Assembly: GCA_964371055.1 (NCBI GenBank)
Contig: CAYJLF010000006.1
Location: 194,561-258,560, forward strand
From: CAYJLF01 sp964371055
Lineage (GTDB): Bacteria > Eisenbacteria > RBG-16-71-46 > CAIMUX01
Reading direction: 5' to 3'
DNA: 64,000 nt
This document shows positions 1-8,794 of the stretch, one piece after another. A program made the translations under genes and the position numbers. Under the pieces are notes generated by a model that saw only the letters and a list, made by a program, of their open reading frames with translations, had not been told where the DNA came from and did no database searches. Numbering within the stretch: position 1 is the stretch's first letter; every line of letters begins with the position of its first letter.

Positions 1-2066
1 GCCTCCCGGTTCTCGGGATCGAACCGCAGCGCGGTCCGGAGCTGCTCGCCCGCGCGGACCCCATCGCCCATCTCCGCAAGCACGAGGCCGAGTTCGGCGT
101 GCACACGCCCCAGCCCGACCGCGCGCCCGCTGCGACGCGCCATCGCGATGGTTCGATCCAGATCACGCCCTGCGGCCAGGTCGGACGGCGGGGTTCGCAC
201 CCCGTCCAGGTACTCCCGGCCGTGAAAGACGAGGATGCCGAGCTTCCATCGCGTCATCAACTCCCCGCCGAGGTGCAGAGCGGGCGCATAGGCGGGAGAC
301 TCAGCCAGGGTCCGGCGCAGCGTTTCGAAGGCGAGATCGTAAGCCCTGGCCTCCGCGAATGCCCGGCCCAGCACCGTCCCGAACCCCGGATGCCCGACCC
401 GGGGGAACTCCGTCCGCACGCGGGCCAGGTGCGCCACGACCTGTGTCGTCGCTTCCCGATCCTCGGCCTGCCCCGACCCGACGCTCGAAGGAACCTCATA
501 GACGAACCAGGTCGTCGCGATCCGCCGCGTCGGCCGGAGCTCTTTGAGCCAGGCGTAGGCCTGCTCGCCCCCGTTCAGCACTCCATAGAGCGCATTGGCA
601 TTGACGATGACCTCACCGGAGGTCGGACGGAACGCGTAGGGATTGATCTGGACCTTCCGATCGGATCTCGCCAGATCGGCACGCAGGAAGCGATCGTTGG
701 TTCCCCAGTCGTAGTTCGAGTCGACCAGGACGCGGTGCCCGTTCCGCGCCCCGCCGGCGAACAGGTTGAAGTAGGAGAGATGGTGCGGCGTGATGAACGC
801 GGCGTGAACGAGGTAGGAGGCCACGAGTGCGGCGACCAGCGGGCGGCCCCACGGGATCGACGCAGTGCCGCCACCGTTCCAGATCCGCACCGCCCCCACT
901 CCCGCCGCCATGGCGAAGAAGGGGTAGAGCATCAGCACGTGACGCAGGCCGATGTTGATCCGGCTGGCCATCGCTCCCGCGAGGAACAGCACGATTGGAA
1001 CCGTCACGAGAAGGAGGGCGCGCCGCGAACGCGCCCCGACAAGACCCGCGGCCAGCAGCAGCAGGGTCACGATCGGGGTCTTGACCGCGATCGCCACGGG
1101 AAAGAAGTACCACCACCCCTGAGTCGAGTAGTTCCCCAGGAGATACCCCCAGTGCCCCTGGACGTTGTGCTCCCGCAGACCGGCGAAGGCCTCCAGGTAG
1201 AGCGGCGGCAGCAAGGCGCCGCCGCGCAGCGGGGGGTGAAGGTAGACGAGATGCACCAGCACGAACCAGGCGACGGGCAGCAGGACCCAGGGGAGAAGTC
1301 GCGCGAGGCGTACCGATCCGGCCGGCCGGCCACCTGCCGGCGATCGATCCGCCCCGGCCGGCGGCCTCGCGGGGCCGCTCCGCCACGCACTTTCACCGCG
1401 AAGGATCCGGGGCAGATGCAGCAGGAGCACACCATACACAAGCGGGACGAGGAGCAGGGCCTGGATCTTGATCAAAGTCGCGGCGGCCAGGGCCAGCGAG
1501 AGGAGCGCCATGCGCCGCCCGTCCGGCCGCTCGAGATAGCGATCGAGGAGATAGAGCGTCAGGAGGACGAAGAACGCCGTGGGCAGATCGAGCGTCGCGA
1601 GGGTCGCGTGCGCCAGCAGGTTGGGACAGAAAGCCGCGAAGAGAAGCGCAACCAGGCCGGCCGCTTCACCGAAGATCCTGCTTCCGAGGCGCCAGGTCAG
1701 AAGGCACGTCAGGAGCCCCATGAGGATCACCGGCAGGCGGAAGAGAAAGAGGTGCTGCTCGGTCCAGAGGGTGTACGACACGCCCGAGATCGCCGCCGGC
1801 AGCGCGATCAGGATCTGTCCCAGAGGGAAGTTGTCGATGCCGCCGCTGAACTCTCCGGACTTGAGATAGAGCCATCCACCAGGGATGTGCGCGGCCAGCT
1901 CGTCACACGCGCCGGAGTTCAGGAGGGCGGCGAAGGTGGCGTTGAGCGCGAAGAGCCCGCAGAGGACCCAGACGAGGACCCGCCGCCGGGAGTCCGGCAG
2001 CGTGGTCCAGCGATCGAGCGCAGCGAAGAGGCGGTTCATGGCGATGGTCACGCCGCCAAGCGGCAT
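1..2066 (-). CDS. PMT-family membrane glycosyltransferase with C-terminal TPR region (3' end cut by window)
   Basis: The frame stays open from an ATG at 2066 (alternative ATG at 2039, MNRLFAALDR) to the window edge, about 688 codons, so the C-terminus is missing. The N-terminal half is a polytopic membrane protein. A membrane segment is followed by CDELAAHIPGGWLYL near residue 50, matching the extracytoplasmic DE..H loop of ArnT/PMT (GT-C) enzymes, and further hydrophobic helices follow. A later SNYDWGTND motif is also typical of the family. The last 150 residues are soluble and end in TPR-like helices (AELGLVLAEMGDGVRAGEQL). Known for the family: transfer of a sugar from a polyprenyl-phosphate carrier to a protein or lipid on the outer face of the inner membrane. 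The acceptor here is unknown. The gene follows the release-factor-like gene on the same strand. Confidence 0.8.
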   Translation of the reverse strand, partial: MPLGGVTIAMNRLFAALDRWTTLPDSRRRVLVWVLCGLFALNATFAALLNSGACDELAAHIPGGWLYLKSGEFSGGIDNFPLGQILIALPAAISGVSYTLWTEQHLFLFRLPVILMGLLTCLLTWRLGSRIFGEAAGLVALLFAAFCPNLLAHATLATLDLPTAFFVLLTLYLLDRYLERPDGRRMALLSLALAAATLIKIQALLLVPLVYGVLLLHLPRILRGESAWRSGPARPPAGADRSPAGGRPAGSVRLARLLPWVLLPVAWFVLVHLVYLHPPLRGGALLPPLYLEAFAGLREHNVQGHWGYLLGNYSTQGWWYFFPVAIAVKTPIVTLLLLAAGLVGARSRRALLLVTVPIVLFLAGAMASRINIGLRHVLMLYPFFAMAAGVGAVRIWNGGGTASIPWGRPLVAALVASYLVHAAFITPHHLSYFNLFAGGARNGHRVLVDSNYDWGTNDRFLRADLARSDRKVQINPYAFRPTSGEVIVNANALYGVLNGGEQAYAWLKELRPTRRIATTWFVYEVPSSVGSGQAEDREATTQVVAHLARVRTEFPRVGHPGFGTVLGRAFAEARAYDLAFETLRRTLAESPAYAPALHLGGELMTRWKLGILVFHGREYLDGVRTPPSDLAAGRDLDRTIAMARRSGRAVGLGRVHAELGLVLAEMGDGVRAGEQLRTALRFDPENRE

Positions 2067-2100
2067 GAACAGCGAGTGTCTGGGGTCGGGTTGCGGGGTG

Positions 2101-2448
2101 TCAATCGTCGACTGGTCTCTGGCGCAGCCGCTTGACGTGGGAGACCCGCTGTTTCTCCCTCCGTCGCTCGTCGCGCGCGGCCGCGGTCGGCGCGGTGGGA
2201 ACCCGCTTCTTCCGCTTGCGGTTGCGGGCGGCCAGCGTTTCCCGGATCCGGTCCAGCGCGCGCAGGCGATTGGCCGACTGGCTGCGGCTCTCGGTAGCGA
2301 TCCGCGTGATCCCGGTCGGCAGGTGGACCGCCCTCACCGCCGACTCGGTCTTGTTCTTCTTCTGACCGCCCGGCCCGGAGGACTTGTAGGGCGTGATCGA
2401 ACAGGACTTCTCAAGCTCCAACAGCTCCCTGGTCCATCGGAGCGGCAC
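2101..2448 (-). CDS. Small class-I release-factor-like protein (GGQ domain, ArfB/YaeJ type)
   Basis: This 115-residue protein contains only the peptidyl-tRNA hydrolysis domain of class-I release factors. It has YKSSGPGGQKKNKTES with the catalytic GGQ loop, then LPTGI, ATESRSQSANR and a strongly basic C-terminal tail (RNRKRKKR onward). There are no codon-recognition domains. ArfB proteins of this size rescue stalled ribosomes by entering the A site and hydrolysing peptidyl-tRNA, with the basic tail in the mRNA channel. That role is inferred from family and length. I chose the GTG at 2448 because AGAGGAGG lies seven bases upstream. An ATG at 2499 in the same frame would add 17 residues but has no ribosome site. 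Confidence 0.78.
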   Translation of the reverse strand: MPLRWTRELLELEKSCSITPYKSSGPGGQKKNKTESAVRAVHLPTGITRIATESRSQSANRLRALDRIRETLAARNRKRKKRVPTAPTAAARDERRREKQRVSHVKRLRQRPVDD

Positions 2449-2625
2449 GACGCGGCCTCCTCTGAGTGTGACTGAGCCCCGACACGTGACCTCGATCATA
2501 CGCGGAGGGCCCCGGGACGCGGGAGGAGGAACCGCACCCGAGGCCCCCCAGGTTGCCGGCGGGGCGGAGCCGTAAGCTGCTCGGCACGTGTCGTCGATCT
2601 AGACCCCGCCCCGCACGCTCCTAGC

Positions 2626-3630
2626 CTACCTTCCGAACGTGCACGCCGACCCGGCTCGGGGAGCGCCGCACCAGGCCATGCTGGCGCGTGACTCCTCGAC
2701 CGGTTCGGACGGCGCGTTCGAGGCAGGCGTCGCCGTAACTCCTCCGGGATCCGCCGAGCTGACGGGCGCCGGAACCGAGTCAGTGGAATCCGCCTCGGCC
2801 GCGACCTCTTCGGTCTGCCAGGCTCCCTCGGCCGGGATATCGCCGTTGCCCTGGAAAAGCTCTTCGATCTCGAGCAGGAGAACGACCTCGTCGTCCTTCG
2901 TTCTACGCCCCACGCTGCGCGTCAGGCCCGAGCTCAACCCCTGGTGGCGCAAGGAGAGCTCTTCGATGGACCGCTCCTTGAGCCGCTCGATCGATTCGAC
3001 CTCATCGACCACCGCACCGAGGAGGCGCCCCTCGTGCATGAACACGACGACGATCTGCCGGTGCGCATGGGCGAGCCGCTCTCCGCAGAGCGTCAACACC
3101 TGGGAGAACGTCGCGAACTGCTTCTCTCGCAGATCGCGGAGCGCCTCGCCGGCATCGGGGTGGTTGTTCCGGAAGAGTCCCGCGACCCGCGCCTCTTCCT
3201 GGTGCAATGCGGCGTGGGGTCCCTCGAGCTTGGCCAGGTGTGCCTGCACCATCGGATTGCGGCTGTGGAAGGCGCGCAGCCAGACGCTCAGGGCGCACTG
3301 CGCGCATTCGACCGACGCCGGGCGGCCGGCCTGCGCGTCGGGCCGCTCCATCCGCTCCAGGGTCTGCCGGTGCTCGGTGTACGCCGCCTCGAGGCGCGAG
3401 GTGATCGCCCGCAGGTCGTCGTCGGCCGTGGGAAGGCCGAGACGGCGACGCAGATCGATGGTGGGAACCACCTGCCCGCGCATGGTGATCAGTCCCAGCA
3501 CATACTCCGGCAGGTTCGGCACCGCGGTCACGGTCGGGATTTCCGCCATCTCTCGGATGTTCGTGGCCCGCACGCCAAACAGCTGATCGCGAACCCGCAA
3601 CAGGACCCACGGCACGTTCAGATCGATCAT
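2626..3630 (-). CDS. CheW-like adaptor with an inserted CZB zinc-binding domain
   Basis: Residues 7-68 are the first half of a CheW domain (LLRVRDQLFGVRATNIREM, VLGLITMRGQVVPTIDLRRR). The fold resumes around residue 210 with IVVVFMHEGRLLGAVVDEV and closes with VVLLLEIEELF. Between them lies a helical insert of about 130 residues with the CZB zinc pattern: His87, Cys112 in CALSVWL, then His139 and His143 in GPHAALH. CheW couples receptors to CheA. CZB domains bind zinc and sense zinc or oxidants such as hypochlorous acid. About 60 residues at the C-terminus are Ala/Ser/Pro-rich linker. The ATG at 3630 is preceded by GGAGGAATCTCG. An upstream in-frame start would add an unlikely 55-residue leader. 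No chemotaxis genes are nearby, so its signalling partner is elsewhere. Confidence 0.82.
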   Translation of the reverse strand: MIDLNVPWVLLRVRDQLFGVRATNIREMAEIPTVTAVPNLPEYVLGLITMRGQVVPTIDLRRRLGLPTADDDLRAITSRLEAAYTEHRQTLERMERPDAQAGRPASVECAQCALSVWLRAFHSRNPMVQAHLAKLEGPHAALHQEEARVAGLFRNNHPDAGEALRDLREKQFATFSQVLTLCGERLAHAHRQIVVVFMHEGRLLGAVVDEVESIERLKERSIEELSLRHQGLSSGLTRSVGRRTKDDEVVLLLEIEELFQGNGDIPAEGAWQTEEVAAEADSTDSVPAPVSSADPGGVTATPASNAPSEPVEESRASMAWCGAPRAGSACTFGR

Positions 3631-4073
3631 CGAGATTCCTCCGCATTCGGAAGTCGTCGGCGGGAACCAGGCGGATACGCCCAGACCGTGGCTCCCCCTC
3701 TCGTTCTCGATCGTCAAGACCGGTGCCATGCAGATGAGTCGGTCTCTCGTCACGACGGCGCGCTTTCCCGTCGCCCGGAATCCCCGACGCTCCACGTCAG
3801 ACCTGCGAGCGCAAAAAATTGCGCATCAAGTAGATACACACTTTCGGCCGATTCCGGCCGCAGGCGTTTCCCCCTCCCCGGAAGCGCCGCGTTCAATCCG
3901 GACCCCATCGCTCGTTCCCTCCTCATGCCCCGGCGGACCTTCACTCCGGGCAGACACGCAATCGCGGACGGGCAGACTGCACGACGAGAGGGGGCGAGAG
4001 GGTGGGATGCACGCGCCCGCTCCCGGTGTACGATCGCGCCGCAACCCAGCCGTCATCGAAGGAAAGGACGTTC
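3631..4073. other. 443-bp intergenic region between divergent cheW-like and MFS genes
   Basis: I see no convincing gene here. Short frames on both strands have arginine/proline-rich translations typical of non-coding GC-rich DNA. The region must hold the promoters of both flanking genes. The only striking signal is the inverted repeat at 3809-3824. An AT-richer stretch follows it (about 3813-3845). Confidence 0.5.
3809..3824. repeat. Perfect inverted repeat GCGCAA-AAAA-TTGCGC
   Basis: Six-base arms flank a four-base A loop, 180 bp upstream of the CheW-like start and 250 bp upstream of the MFS start. It could be an operator in the divergent promoter region or a small hairpin. The homopolymer loop makes a protein-binding site more plausible than a terminator. 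Confidence 0.4.
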
Positions 4074-5333
4074 GTGAACCGCAACCCAGCGCCGACTCCC
4101 GCGGGACGGGCCGCCGCCTTCCTCGGCATCAACCGGAGCATCGCCGGACTCCTCACGATGGTCGTCTTGGTCGGCCTCGGCGAGAAGATGGCCGAGCGCT
4201 TCTTGCCCATCTACATGCTGGCCCTGGGCGGAGGGATCCTCGGCGTCGGGCTTTTGAACGGACTCGACAATCTCCTTTCCGCCCTCTACTCCTTCCCCGG
4301 CGGGTACCTGGCCGACCGCATGGGAACGAGGCGATCGCTTCTCGTCTTCAACGGAATGGCGATGGTCGGCTACGTCATCGTCATTCTGATTCCGGCCTGG
4401 TGGGCCGTGCTGCTGGGGGCCGCCTTCTTTCTCTCCTGGACTGCGATCTCCCTCCCCGCGACGATGCAACTCGTCAACCAGGCGCTGCCGCGGACCAAGC
4501 GCACCATGGGCGTCTCCCTGCACTCGCTGACCAAGCGGATCCCAATGTCGCTGGGCCCCCTGCTGGGCGGGGCCTGCATCGGCATCTGGGGTGAACGCAC
4601 CGGGGTACGGCTCGCCTTCGTCGTGGCCCTCTTGCTCGCGGTCATCGCCTCGCTCTTGCAGCAGAAGCTGATCGACGGTTCGATCGACGCGCTCCGCCGG
4701 CGCGAGCGCGCGGCCGAGCACAATCCCATCCGGCTCTGGAAGGAGATGCACCCCGACCTGCGGGGACTCCTGGTCAGCGACATCCTCGTGCGGTTCTGCG
4801 AGCAGATTCCCTACGCCTTCGTCGTCATCTGGGCGATGAAGACGCTCGGCGGCGAGGGGGTCGGAGGATCGCCGGTCACCGCCCTGCAGTTCGGCGTGCT
4901 GACCACGATCGAGATGACGACGGCCGTCCTCTGCTACCTGCCGGTCGCCTATTTCGCCGACCGGAGCGGGAAGAAGCCGTTCGTCGTCGTCACCTTCGCC
5001 TTCTTCACCCTCTTCCCCGCGGTTCTCTGGTTCAGCCGCTCCTTCTGGCCTCTGGTCGCCGCCTTCGTCATCCGGGGTCTCAAGGAATTCGGCGAGCCGA
5101 CGCGCAAGGCGCTGATCATGGATCTCTCCCCCGAGGACCGGAAGGCCGGGATGTTCGGCCTGTACTACCTGGTCCGAGACGTGATCGTGTCGCTCGCTGC
5201 CTTCGGCGGCGCCTTCCTCTGGCAGGTCAGTCCCCGGGTCAACCTCACGGTCGCTTTTGCCTGCGGAGTGGCCGGCACCCTCTGGTTCGCCTGGCGGGGG
5301 AAGGATCTGCCGGTGGCCGATCGGACCGCGTGA
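4074..5333 (+). CDS. Major facilitator superfamily transporter
   Basis: The 419-residue polytopic inner-membrane protein has about twelve hydrophobic segments in two halves. Each half carries an MFS motif-A-like loop after its second helix: GGYLADRMGTRRSLL in the first and VAYFADRSGKKPFVVV in the second. The central loop is charged (RRRERAAEHNPIRLWKEMHPDLRG). Members exchange small solutes or drugs by proton-coupled antiport or symport. The substrate cannot be read from sequence. I chose the GTG at 4074 (VNRNPAPTP) because GGAAAGGA precedes it by five bases. A longer in-frame extension upstream has no ribosome site. The gene is followed 59 bp later by the secreted thioredoxin-like gene on the same strand. 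Confidence 0.85.
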   Translation: MNRNPAPTPAGRAAAFLGINRSIAGLLTMVVLVGLGEKMAERFLPIYMLALGGGILGVGLLNGLDNLLSALYSFPGGYLADRMGTRRSLLVFNGMAMVGYVIVILIPAWWAVLLGAAFFLSWTAISLPATMQLVNQALPRTKRTMGVSLHSLTKRIPMSLGPLLGGACIGIWGERTGVRLAFVVALLLAVIASLLQQKLIDGSIDALRRRERAAEHNPIRLWKEMHPDLRGLLVSDILVRFCEQIPYAFVVIWAMKTLGGEGVGGSPVTALQFGVLTTIEMTTAVLCYLPVAYFADRSGKKPFVVVTFAFFTLFPAVLWFSRSFWPLVAAFVIRGLKEFGEPTRKALIMDLSPEDRKAGMFGLYYLVRDVIVSLAAFGGAFLWQVSPRVNLTVAFACGVAGTLWFAWRGKDLPVADRTA

Positions 5334-5392
5334 GCAAAGGTGACTGGGACGATCGGTCCGGTCGAAGACGATTCCAAAGGAGGAACCAGTCC

Positions 5393-6019
5393 ATGAAATC
5401 AACGTTCGGCCGGCGCGGCATCGATCGGCTTTCGCGGGCCGCGCACCCCCGGCCGGCCGCCGTGCCCACGTGGAGCGCCATCCCCGGCATCCTTGTCGTT
5501 GCCTTTCTCATCACCGCGGGCCTTCCCCGGATCGCCCGCGCGGAGGAATCCGTGAGCACCGCCACGCCTGCTTTCCCGGAAGTCCAGGGTCAAAACCTCG
5601 ACGGCCGCTGGTTCAACCTGCCAGCCGACTTCGAGGGAGAGCGCAATCTCGTCTTCGTCGCCTTCGAACGGGGACAACAGGCCGAGGTCGACACCTGGCT
5701 CCCGCTGGCCCGCCGGCTGACCAGCGAGATCTCCGGAATGCGCTACTACGAACTCCCGACGATCCGCAAGTTGCCGGGGTTCGTGCGTGGCTGGATCGAC
5801 GGCGGCATGCGCGACGGCATCCCCGATCCCGCCGCCCGCGCCGCCACGATCACGCTCTACCTCGACAAGGAGCCGTTCCGCCGGGCGCTCGACATCCGGA
5901 CCGAGAAGAGCATCACGATCCTGGTCGTCGATCGCACCGGCGGCGTCCATTGGCAGACCGTCGGGGTCTGGACGCCGGAGAAGGAGTCGGCGCTGCGGAG
6001 ACTGCTCTCCGGCACCTAG
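5393..6019 (+). CDS. Secreted thioredoxin-fold-like protein of unknown function
   Basis: This 208-residue protein starts at an ATG preceded by AAAGGAGG. A basic N-region, a hydrophobic stretch (AIPGILVVAFLITAGL) and ARAEE suggest Sec export and cleavage near residue 45. The mature part begins FPEVQGQNLDGRWFNLP, like the entry strand of peroxiredoxin/TlpA-type folds. It later has RNLVFVAFERGQQAEVDTW and ends with SITILVVDRTGGVHWQTVG. There is no CxxC, so it is unlikely to be a dithiol oxidoreductase. The pattern also recalls Atp10-like assembly proteins, but I cannot assign a role. The coding end overlaps the convergent protease gene by four bases. Confidence 0.65.
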   Translation: MKSTFGRRGIDRLSRAAHPRPAAVPTWSAIPGILVVAFLITAGLPRIARAEESVSTATPAFPEVQGQNLDGRWFNLPADFEGERNLVFVAFERGQQAEVDTWLPLARRLTSEISGMRYYELPTIRKLPGFVRGWIDGGMRDGIPDPAARAATITLYLDKEPFRRALDIRTEKSITILVVDRTGGVHWQTVGVWTPEKESALRRLLSGT

Positions 6020-8430
6020 CGAATCACCAGGACCTTCTCCGTCCGCGCCGGCTCCCCGTCCACCGCCACGCGGAGGAAGTAGACCCCCGTCGGCGCCTCG
6101 AGGCCGCCCGCCCCTGGACTCCAGTCGAGGAAGGTCGCGCCCGCGCCGAGTCGCTCCGCTTGACGGACGGCCAACCGGCGCCCCGCCGTGTCGTACAACT
6201 CCAGGCTGATCCCGGCCGCACGCCGCAATTCCAGCTCCACGCGCCACGCACCCGGACCCGGATTGGGATGAACCGCGAGGCGCAGAAGGTCGGCGGCGTT
6301 CGCCCTTCCTACCTCCCCCTGGATCAGGATCGGGAAGCCTGTGGCCTGCACGTTCGCCAATGCCCCATGCGGAGTCGCGGCCTCCAACCCGGCCAGCGCG
6401 AGGCGCGTGATCCCCTCCGGCAGGATCCAGACCGCTTCGACCGGGGACCCGGCCTCGGCAGACGAAAGCACGGCCTCGTCGAGCGGAACACCGAACGGTT
6501 CGCCTGGCGACTGCCGTCCCGAGCCCCCGAGGTTATACAGGATGACCCGCGCGGTACCGTCCTCGCGGACCCGCGCGATCCCCTGCCACTGGTTCGTACA
6601 CTCCAGTGTCTCCAACTCCGTGGACGGGGAAAGCGAGGTTCCCTCCAGCCGCAAGTCCAGCGCCGCGATCTCGGTCTCGTCCCAACGCAGCCGCACCGCT
6701 GCGCGGCCTCCGACCTCGACGAGCAACGCCTCGACCTCGCCGGCGGAGAGCGCGAGCGATTCCGCCGCGGGTGCATTCTTGCCCAGGATGATGTTCACGA
6801 CCAGAACCAGGTCGAGCACGCTGATCCGGCTATCGCCGTTGCGATCGGCGTTTTCCACCCCCTGCGTCGAAAGGGGCGTCACGGCCAGGATGTGATTGAC
6901 CATCGCGACTAAGTCCTGGACGTTGACCTGACCATCGACGTTGGCGTCGCCGGCCAGGTCGCCCCCTCCGGCCGGATCATGGCCGTCGATGTAGAGCACG
7001 CCGGTACTCTGCGGATCGAGGTGGTCCCGCAGGCGCGTGGGGGCAGTCCCGCCTCCGCTCCAGGATCGCGAGAGGCGCCCGTACCAGTCGGAAGCCGTCG
7101 GGTCCTCGCAGGACGCGCCGCCGCCGTGGAGCTGCCCGACGATCCGGCGGTCCTCATCCCAGATGCCCGATCCCGAGGAGCCCGGCTCGGTCGTGCCGTC
7201 GTCCCACATGATCACGCGCCAGTGCGTGCCATCCCCCGGTGTCGGGTCGGCCAGGTACGTGGTCACCGACAGCGCGCTTTCGGTGAAACTGATCGCCTTC
7301 TCGTCGCAGTTGGGATGGTGAATGCCGACGGCGCGGGATGGCCGCGTCTCTTCCCGCGCATCCCAGCCGGCATAGTAGACGTTGAAGGCCGCGTCCGGCG
7401 TCTCTTCCAGGCGCACCAGGCAGAAGTCCGAGGTGGCGTTCTTCGCCAGCAGCAGGCAGCCGTTCTGCGACTGGGCGAGCGAGCCGCCGCCGAGTTGTCC
7501 GCAGGTGGGCGACTCGAAATTCCAGTACAGCACCATCGTGCCGTCGTTCGCCGTGGTGATCGCGCAGTGGTTGGCCGTCAAAAAGAGCGGCGGCCGCGCC
7601 GGGTCGTGGCTGTTGAGCAACGTTCCCGTGCAGGTCCAGGCCCCGTTCAGCGTGTAGACACCGACCGCACGGATCTCCGCCCTCCACGGATCCCCCTCGG
7701 GACAGATCACGTCGTTGTTGCACAATCCCTGCTTGGACGGATCGCCGGATCCGAATCCCAGGTAATCGTGGTTCACCCAGCCGATCCGCAGCTCAGGCTC
7801 GAAGGGGGCATTAGCGGGGACGAAGAGTTCCAGGACCGCATCGTCGCCCGGGACGATGGCACTCCAGAACTCTCCCCCGGGCGTGCGATCGGCCGCCGTA
7901 TGGGGTCCCCGTACGTGCCACCGGCTCCGATCGAACGTGCCGGACGGGGCAGGCTCATCGCCCGCGTCCGGCGCCGGCATCGCCGCGAAGAGGTGAAGCT
8001 GCGCGCCGGGGGGGAGATCGTAGCGCGTGAACCCGAAGTTGAGGCTCCTGGCGCCTGGAGAGACGATCCGGAGCCGCCACAGACGTGCGCCGGCGGCGAG
8101 TTCTTCCCACGTCCCCGCGTTGTCCGGGCCGAAGTCGGCCCCGATCGGCTGCGCGAAGCGGAGCGGAGAGTCGGGGTGCGCCTCCTTCTCCCGCGCGTCT
8201 TCCCGCCGGCAGGCCTCTTCGTCCACCGGCGGCATCACCACCAGGTCGATCCGCGCCAGCGGCATCAGGCTCGCGGCCGGATCGAAGCTCCACGGCCGCG
8301 AGGCTTCCGGCGCCCCCAGCACGGCCGTCACGCCGAAGAGGAGTGCGACCAGGAGCGGCACGATGGTCAGCGCGATCGATACGACCGAACCCGCCTGGGG
8401 TCCGACCGGAATGGGATGCCGATGGTTCAT
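6016..8430 (-). CDS. Secreted lysyl-endopeptidase-like serine protease with dockerin and C-terminal sorting domain
   Basis: This 804-residue exported protease has four parts. A signal peptide (ALTIVPLLVALLFGVTAVLGA) is followed by a propeptide-like region. A chymotrypsin-fold domain of the lysyl endopeptidase type comes next, with His about 286 in FLTANHCAI, Asp about 334 in SDFCLVRL and Ser about 417 in GSSGSGIWD. Residues about 488-553 form a type-I dockerin with two calcium loops (GDANVDGQVNVQDLV and ADRNGDSRISVLDLV). The last 85 residues are a beta domain (NPGPGAWRVELELR to ARTEKVLVI) like the FlgD/Por C-terminal sorting modules of FCB-group bacteria. The catalytic triad is intact, so extracellular proteolysis is likely. 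The ATG at 8430 has GGGGGA upstream. It is transcribed divergently from the ECF sigma gene. Confidence 0.87.
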   Translation of the reverse strand: MNHRHPIPVGPQAGSVVSIALTIVPLLVALLFGVTAVLGAPEASRPWSFDPAASLMPLARIDLVVMPPVDEEACRREDAREKEAHPDSPLRFAQPIGADFGPDNAGTWEELAAGARLWRLRIVSPGARSLNFGFTRYDLPPGAQLHLFAAMPAPDAGDEPAPSGTFDRSRWHVRGPHTAADRTPGGEFWSAIVPGDDAVLELFVPANAPFEPELRIGWVNHDYLGFGSGDPSKQGLCNNDVICPEGDPWRAEIRAVGVYTLNGAWTCTGTLLNSHDPARPPLFLTANHCAITTANDGTMVLYWNFESPTCGQLGGGSLAQSQNGCLLLAKNATSDFCLVRLEETPDAAFNVYYAGWDAREETRPSRAVGIHHPNCDEKAISFTESALSVTTYLADPTPGDGTHWRVIMWDDGTTEPGSSGSGIWDEDRRIVGQLHGGGASCEDPTASDWYGRLSRSWSGGGTAPTRLRDHLDPQSTGVLYIDGHDPAGGGDLAGDANVDGQVNVQDLVAMVNHILAVTPLSTQGVENADRNGDSRISVLDLVLVVNIILGKNAPAAESLALSAGEVEALLVEVGGRAAVRLRWDETEIAALDLRLEGTSLSPSTELETLECTNQWQGIARVREDGTARVILYNLGGSGRQSPGEPFGVPLDEAVLSSAEAGSPVEAVWILPEGITRLALAGLEAATPHGALANVQATGFPILIQGEVGRANAADLLRLAVHPNPGPGAWRVELELRRAAGISLELYDTAGRRLAVRQAERLGAGATFLDWSPGAGGLEAPTGVYFLRVAVDGEPARTEKVLVIR

Positions 8431-8794
8431 GATGAAATCCCCCGGGATCGAGTCCGGTGCAACTCCGGCGCCCACAACTCCCCGCGGCGCCGTCCTGGGC
8501 GCCAGGATGGACGCCGACGGGGGATGGTATGCCCACCGGGAGGAGGCGGCAAGATGGCACCCGGACGCCTGCCGCCGGATCCAGCGAGACCGCCGTTGCA
8601 GGATACCCCCTGGATCCGAGCCCCGGTCTCGCCCCGGCACCATCTTCCCTCTGCCGGACGGGACTCCCCGGGACTATGATCATGGCCGCGGAATCGGGCC
8701 AGATGCGTGTTCTGCGGAGAGCCTCGATCGCACGCCGTTCGTTGTCGACATACCGCCCGCGGCCGCAACCATAGGGAGGGACGAGGATGAAACG
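8431..8794. other. 364-bp divergent intergenic region between protease and ECF sigma genes
   Basis: No gene is supported here. It must carry promoters in both directions. A TATGAT hexamer at 8674-8679 could be a -10 element for the sigma gene, but the -35 position is poor. I see no clear terminators or operators. Confidence 0.45.
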
